Assembly (NCBI GenBank): GCA_027011725.1 | Contig: JALUZQ010000065.1 | Location: 1 to 11,696, forward strand | Direction of reading: 5' to 3' | Source: Sulfurimonas sp. | GTDB lineage: Bacteria; Campylobacterota; Campylobacteria; Campylobacterales; Sulfurimonadaceae | Length of the DNA: 11,696 bases | Shown: one piece after another, positions 8,801 to 11,696 of the stretch | Numbering within the stretch: position 1 is the first letter of the stretch | Layout: every line of letters starts with the position of its first letter | The notes under the pieces: generated by a model | Seen by the model: only the letters and a program-made list of their open reading frames with translations | The model's database searches: none | What the model was told of the DNA's origin: nothing | Position numbers and translations under genes: made by a program

Positions 8801-9330
8801 AGGATGTCAACCGCGAGCCGCTTGAACATATCATAGGACGAGCCGAAGAGGTCTTCACCTTTCCAAGACAACGTAAAAAACCACACCGCGCACTGAGTGA
8901 CTTCTTTCACGCTGATCGTCATGATGTCATTGCCCTTACCTGTGTGAGTGCAGGGGCTAAGCTGAGTGAAGTGGAGCGAGAGATATATGAAGCCGGAAAC
9001 TACACCGAGTACTACCAGTTTCACGGTCTTGGAGTAGAGCTTGCAGAAGCCCTTGCCGAAATTGCCCATAAACAGATACGCCTTGACTTGAACATTGCAA
9101 AAGATGAAGGGAATACTTTGGCGGATGTAAGAATGAACCGTTATCAGGGAAGCCGTTACTCGTTTGGTTATGCGGCCTGTCCGGACCTGGAGCTGAACCG
9201 CCCACTCTTTAACCTCTTAAAACCAGAAGAGTTTGGCATAGAGCTGAGTGAAACATTCCAAATCCACCCTGAGCAGTCAACCTCTGCACTCGTGGTCTAT
9301 CATCCGGAGGCAACTTACTATAATGTATAA
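5842..9330 (+). CDS. metH: Cobalamin-dependent methionine synthase
   Basis: 1162 residues with all four modules of MetH in order. It transfers a methyl group from 5-methyltetrahydrofolate to homocysteine through enzyme-bound cobalamin, in the cytoplasm, as the last step of methionine synthesis. The homocysteine/zinc barrel is about 1-310 (IDGAMGTQLQ at 18-27) with zinc ligands Cys227 (GFNCGTGPE) and Cys293-Cys294 (GGCCGTTP). The folate barrel is about 335-600, beginning LIGERSNATGSKAF. The cobalamin cap and binding domains are about 625-850, with GDVHDVGKN at 729-737; His732 is the cobalt ligand, and GFSGLL (775-780) and GGAAL (806-810) line the cofactor. The reactivation domain is about 880-1162, with the SAM-binding segment RYSFGYAACPD at 1105-1115. 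Length is slightly below E. coli MetH (1227) and all key residues are present. The ATG at 5842 has only a weak ribosome site. The promoter is unclear: TAAAAT at 5802-5807 is the best -10 candidate. No cobalamin or SAM riboswitch fits in the 135-base upstream gap. Confidence 0.98.
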   Translation: MTTKQYILETIKKRPMIIDGAMGTQLQQRDDEIPKEAWEGNEGCNELLNVTAPEVMNDIFRAYLTAGADLITTNTFGSFSWVLDEYDIADRAYELTKAGAELVKKQCEAFSTPEHPRFCLGSIGPGTKLPSLGHITYDEMYEGYTEFCLALIDGGVDVFLIETAQDPLQIKAALHAIGEANRQRDTEIPIMVSVTIELSGTMLIGTDAQTIATIMEPFDILSLGFNCGTGPEQVLKHVKTLSEVWHTPISVHANAGLPQNRGGYTYYPMGPDEFVEQQKKFLEYDGVSFLGGCCGTTPQHIRALVNAVSSITPKAPTGSHPTSIASLFNTVELMQKPAPLLIGERSNATGSKAFRELLLAEDYEGTLSVAQQQVRAGAHVLDVNVGFAGRDEKKDMNAVMALYAQKIAIPLMPDSTQTSGLETALKHIGGKAILNSVNLEDGEEKFDAVCALAKKFGASLVCLTIDEKGMAKTVEKKLEVAERIIDLATNRHGIKKEDLVFDVLTFTLGSGDEEYWDAGINTIEAIRQLRQKHPEVGATLGLSNISFGLDKDARPYLNSMFLHHCVQAGLTSVIINVKHIIPLNKIPKEDQEICDDLIFNRKPNGEALFTFIEHFSKKEAVDNDAVDEAYLAMNDEEKIAKLLMDGDKDRMIPLVEEVRHKIKPEVIVNEILIDAMKVVGELFGSGQMQLPFVLQSAETMKKTVDYLNPFLPKVEKEVDTTLVLGTVKGDVHDVGKNLVDIILSNNGYKVKNLGIKVELEQFLDTLNDGHVSALGFSGLLVKSTQVMLENLTTLEEKGIQIPILLGGAALTRSFIDDFCRKAYSGPIFYCKDAFDGVTAMSRIEAGNMDTNLHPDAPEVEKKEEKEYVIPPFEEIKMPSRDVPVPTPPFWGRREIKLTPQQIEMAFEWINHKLLFKSRWGYSSKGMSKEAYQKQLDEVVWPAYEKLKKRFIDEQLFEPTILYGYWPCRSDDTSLLIFDESEGWFNEEDVNREPLEHIIGRAEEVFTFPRQRKKPHRALSDFFHADRHDVIALTCVSAGAKLSEVEREIYEAGNYTEYYQFHGLGVELAEALAEIAHKQIRLDLNIAKDEGNTLADVRMNRYQGSRYSFGYAACPDLELNRPLFNLLKPEEFGIELSETFQIHPEQSTSALVVYHPEATYYNV

Positions 9331-9348
9331 GGAGTAGTTTTACTCCTT
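9329..9348. terminator. Small bidirectional hairpin covering both convergent stop codons
   Basis: AAGGAGTA (9329-9336), loop GTTT, and TACTCCTT (9341-9348) form a perfect 8-bp stem. The left arm contains most of metH's TAA, and the loop/right arm contains the stop codon of the glucosaminidase gene on the other strand. Neither side has a good T-tract, so it is a weak intrinsic terminator at best; its position between convergent genes supports the reading. Confidence 0.5.
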
Positions 9349-10020
9349 GTCATACTTCGTAAAATTGTTATGACGAATCACGCTGTTGATCTCATCAATG
9401 TATACCTGCCCTTTTTCTGAGTACTTATCAAGCCCTTGGGTAATAATAAACGGATCATCCGTTTCTAAACGCAGCTTACGAAATTTAGCATATGCTTTTC
9501 CTGTTGCCATCAGTTTATAGTAAGCCTCTATGCAGTCATAGACCGTATCAAACTTTTTGAGCCAAATAGTGACCTTCCCTGCTCTTTGTTCTCCCGCTGC
9601 TATGCGCGGTTCATTTGGATTTCTACTCCACATGCCAAAGACATTGTTCGCCTCTAGAAAAAATCTCGATGTTGCCCATGAGCTCTCCATAGCGGCTTGA
9701 GCAAGAGTAATACTTACAGGATGAGGTTTGAGTCTAGCCAGCAGATCTTCATTGCTTGATGCACTATAGACTTTTTTCAGTGCCTCTATCTCCTCTAAAT
9801 TACGAGAGTTGTTTATATCATCTGCGATTTTTTTATAGCGCTGCATAAGATGCTTGTGAACATACTGTGTTGGAGGGAGTATAAGGTATAAGAAACGTTC
9901 TTTTTTCGTCTTTGTAGACATATTCTTAGGAATATCATAAGGTGTGTACTTCGGCTTTAGCAGCTGCGTTTGAGAGAGTTCCTGTTGAAACAACAGCAAC
10001 AGTGCCAGCAAATAATCCAT
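9340..10020 (-). CDS. Bax-like glucosaminidase-domain protein (peptidoglycan hydrolase)
   Basis: 226 residues from the ATG at 10020, which has AGGAA a few bases upstream. A longer frame starting at a GTG (10044) is unlikely because that codon is almost at the predicted transcription start. The N-terminus MDYLLALLLLFQQ is hydrophobic and may be a signal peptide or anchor. The region 100-226 matches the glucosaminidase fold of E. coli Bax and related enzymes that cut N-acetylglucosaminyl bonds in peptidoglycan: AQAAMESSWATSRF (107-120) with the expected catalytic Glu112, then NNVFGMW (125-131), then FDTVYDCIEAYYKLMATG (157-174) and 'YSEKGQVYIDEINSVI' (200-215). The N-terminal 90 residues are helical and variable. 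Transcribed toward metH, with nine bases between stop codons. Substrate and role (cell-wall remodelling) are inferred from the family. Confidence 0.88.
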   Translation of the reverse strand: MDYLLALLLLFQQELSQTQLLKPKYTPYDIPKNMSTKTKKERFLYLILPPTQYVHKHLMQRYKKIADDINNSRNLEEIEALKKVYSASSNEDLLARLKPHPVSITLAQAAMESSWATSRFFLEANNVFGMWSRNPNEPRIAAGEQRAGKVTIWLKKFDTVYDCIEAYYKLMATGKAYAKFRKLRLETDDPFIITQGLDKYSEKGQVYIDEINSVIRHNNFTKYDKE

Positions 10021-10046
10021 AGAAATTCCTAAACAATTTTGCACAA

Positions 10047-10052
10047 ATTATA
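10047..10052 (-). promoter_or_regulatory. -10 box for the glucosaminidase gene
   Basis: TATAAT on the minus strand, about 27 bases before the ATG at 10020, with no convincing -35. Transcription would start near 10040, so the GTG at 10044 could not serve as start. Confidence 0.45.
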
Positions 10053-10108
10053 GCTTACAAAGCTTAAAGAATTTAAAAGAAATTAGCACTGCTTAAGCTT
10101 TAAAAGAG

Positions 10109-10114
10109 TAGAAT
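10109..10114 (+). promoter_or_regulatory. -10 box of the TetR/TolC operon
   Basis: TAGAAT on the plus strand places the transcription start near 10121, exactly at the left edge of the palindromic operator. There is no clear -35 hexamer. It is the only reasonable -10 between the two divergent genes in this direction. Confidence 0.45.
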
Positions 10115-10121
10115 TTTAAAA

Positions 10122-10140
10122 ATGACCAACAGTCAGTCAT
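10122..10140. promoter_or_regulatory. Palindromic TetR-type operator
   Basis: ATGACCAACAGTCAGTCAT is a 19-base palindrome centred on 10131. The outer five bases on each side (ATGAC/GTCAT) pair perfectly, as do AC/GT around the centre, with mismatches only at the sixth and seventh positions. Size and position (directly downstream of the -10 and 20 bases before the tetR-family ATG) are as expected for an autorepressed TetR regulator. Confidence 0.7.
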
Positions 10141-10159
10141 AATAAAATATGGAGGAAAT

Positions 10160-10756
10160 ATGGCAATTATTGTCGATAAAGTACAAAAGAAAAAAGACAT
10201 TGCACTGAGCTGTAAAGATCTTTTTGTCAACAACTCTCTCAAAGATTTGACAGTCTCCAAAATAGCTGCAAACGCAGGAGTGAGTAAAGGAAGTATCTAC
10301 GACTACTTTCAAAACAAAGAGGAGATAGTCTTTGAGCTGCTCCACCATATGATGCTTGAACACGATGCACGTAAAGAGACAAAACTGCAAAATGCACATA
10401 CAACACGAGAGAAAGTCAAAATATTTGCCGAGTTCTTCTACAGTGATGAGACCTACGAACTGCGTGAGATCTATAAAGATTTTATCTCTATCAACCTCAG
10501 CGCACCCAACGAGCATATGACAAGTTTTCAAACGGAGTGTGTTAACAGATACTTTACATGGATGTGTCAGATCATTCAAGAGGGCATTGACAAAGGAGAG
10601 CTCATACCTGAGTCCATTAAAATGGCAAAAGGGCTCTTTGCTCTTGGTGAGGGGATGTTCATCTCTAGTAACATCACCTACACTATTGAAAATCTCGAAG
10701 CTGAACTCAACCAAAATATAGACACTATATTTTCTCTTATAGAGGTAAAAAAATGA
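10160..10756 (+). CDS. TetR/AcrR-family transcriptional repressor
   Basis: 198 residues. The N-terminal DNA-binding domain is clear: LFVNNSLKDLTVSKIAANAG (21-40) followed by VSKGSIYDYFQNKEEI (41-56), the TetR helix-turn-helix with its 'GVSKGSIYxYFxNKEEI' signature. The rest (60-198) is an all-helical ligand/dimer domain that is not informative about the ligand. GGAGG (10151-10155) lies four bases before the ATG at 10160. It sits first in an operon with a TolC-type efflux gene, whose ATG overlaps its stop codon (ATGA at 10753-10756). The palindrome at 10122-10140 is the likely operator, so it probably represses itself and the efflux genes until a toxic compound binds. The inducer is unknown. 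Confidence 0.95.
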   Translation: MAIIVDKVQKKKDIALSCKDLFVNNSLKDLTVSKIAANAGVSKGSIYDYFQNKEEIVFELLHHMMLEHDARKETKLQNAHTTREKVKIFAEFFYSDETYELREIYKDFISINLSAPNEHMTSFQTECVNRYFTWMCQIIQEGIDKGELIPESIKMAKGLFALGEGMFISSNITYTIENLEAELNQNIDTIFSLIEVKK

Positions 10757-11696
10757 GAATAAAACTCCTAAGCTTACTCGTACCGGCTCTGCTTGGTGCA
10801 GAGAACTTACACGAACTTATCACACTTGCACAGGAAAAAAATGACATACTTCTTGCAAAAAAGCTGACCCAAAGTGCAAAAACAAAAGAGCTTGATTCAA
10901 AAAAGAGCGAATACTTTCCCACAGTAGATCTAGGCGGTTTTTACAAACGCGATGATGACGTCTCTCCTTTTCAAGCAGGAGATGTTTACAGTGCCTATGC
11001 GAAGGTAGATTTAGACATTTATGACGGAGGCCGACGTTCTGCGCAGGTCGATGCAAAGAAAGAGTCTCTCAAGTCTGCTGCGTTTGACACCACTGCGTTT
11101 AAGAAGTCTTTAGCACTCGACATCACAAAGAACTTCTTTGCCATAAAAAATCTACAAGCCTCTCTAAACGCAAGAGAGGAGGCACAAAAAACACTCAAAG
11201 CCCAGCTAGAGCGTATTAAACAGTTTTATGATGCAAAAATGGCAACTTTAGATGATGTAGAACGCGTGCAGGCAGATTTTGACACAAATCTCTACAACAT
11301 CCAAACCATCCGCTTCCAAATTCTCTCACTCAAGTCACTCCTTGAGCTTAAAGTCGGAAAAAAAATAGCAAGTTTTGAGCCCTCTTCATTTCAAAAAGAG
11401 ACAAAGAGTCCATTTGAGAGTTTAGAAGAGATCAAAGCAGCAAGGGCACAAAAAAGTGCTATAAACCACAATGCAAACGCAGTTGATAGCTACTACTACC
11501 CAAATATACACGTAGAGGACAAATACAGTCTCTATAATTATGACAGGCTCGATCCTTTAGCAAATCAATTTGCAAAACCGCTTGAAAAGCAAAACGTGCT
11601 GCTTCTGAGTGCGAATATTCGTCTTTTTGATTTTGGCAGACTTGCAAAAACAAAAGAGGCACTCAAACTAAACGCAGCGGCACTCCAATCCCAGAT
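10753..11696 (+). CDS. TolC-family outer-membrane efflux protein, C-terminus cut off by window edge
   Basis: 314 codons are open to the right edge. The start is the ATG at 10753, overlapping the TetR stop (ATGA) with GAGG at 10742-10745 as ribosome site, so translation is coupled. The signal peptide is MRIKLLSLLVPALLGA, likely cut before Glu17. The mature start NLHELITLAQEKNDILLAKK (18-37) is the typical first helix of outer-membrane efflux proteins, followed by KSEYFPTVDLGGFY (51-64), which enters the first beta strands, and VDLDIYDGGRRSAQVDAKK (85-103). Then come long coiled helices (about 104-200) and a second repeat with SYYYPNIHVEDKYS (246-259) and ANIRLFDFGRLAKTKEA (287-303). The internal two-fold repeat, YP and F/Y-D-x-G motifs are as in TolC. 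It forms the outer-membrane channel of a tripartite pump; adaptor and pump genes would follow beyond the window. Confidence 0.92.
   Translation, partial: MRIKLLSLLVPALLGAENLHELITLAQEKNDILLAKKLTQSAKTKELDSKKSEYFPTVDLGGFYKRDDDVSPFQAGDVYSAYAKVDLDIYDGGRRSAQVDAKKESLKSAAFDTTAFKKSLALDITKNFFAIKNLQASLNAREEAQKTLKAQLERIKQFYDAKMATLDDVERVQADFDTNLYNIQTIRFQILSLKSLLELKVGKKIASFEPSSFQKETKSPFESLEEIKAARAQKSAINHNANAVDSYYYPNIHVEDKYSLYNYDRLDPLANQFAKPLEKQNVLLLSANIRLFDFGRLAKTKEALKLNAAALQSQ

Noticed and set aside
10133..10714. Long minus-strand open frame opposite the TetR gene
   Set aside because: It is a shadow of the TetR frame, with cysteine/phenylalanine-rich non-protein-like composition and no ribosome site.

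Overview
The window looks like a chromosomal segment of a free-living Campylobacterota (epsilonproteobacterial) species, most likely from the Sulfurimonas/Sulfuricurvum group. This assignment rests on low G+C, AT-rich intergenic regions with good TATAAT -10 boxes, and the style of the encoded proteins (CcoG, a TraF-type barrel, Bax-like glucosaminidase, TetR plus TolC). It is inference from protein character, with no database search. No rRNA, tRNA, CRISPR array, insertion sequence or prophage is visible. Genes fill the window tightly and no stretch over 300 bases lacks a gene.

Left part, all on the minus strand and read from right to left. A small regulator-like protein with a degenerate serine-recombinase fold (2660-3295) is followed 13 bases later by ccoG (1186-2646), a membrane iron-sulfur protein for assembly of cbb3 cytochrome oxidase. 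Then comes an AsmA-like DUF748 protein (1-1129) that runs off the left edge. The recombinase-like protein has lost every catalytic residue that I can align but keeps a C-terminal helix-turn-helix. Its promoter (TTGACT, 18 bases, TATAAT) carries three copies of a TCGTCATAA-type motif, upstream of -35, between -35 and -10, and at the start site. The simplest reading is a resolvase converted into a transcription factor that controls itself and ccoG. This is the most unusual thing in the window.

Upstream of that, also on the minus strand, a cysteine-containing lipoprotein (4618-5706) and a TraF-type outer-membrane beta-barrel protein (3401-4600) form a two-gene operon of unknown role, with its own extended -10 promoter.

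Middle: a divergent, full-length cobalamin-dependent methionine synthase, metH (5842-9330, plus strand). It converges on a Bax-like glucosaminidase gene (9340-10020, minus strand). Only nine bases separate the two stop codons, and an 8-bp hairpin covers both.

Right part, plus strand: a TetR-family repressor (10160-10756) with a clear 19-base palindromic operator at its own start site overlaps by ATGA with a TolC-type outer-membrane efflux gene that runs off the right edge. This is the usual start of a TetR-controlled efflux-pump operon; the adaptor and pump genes would lie outside the window.
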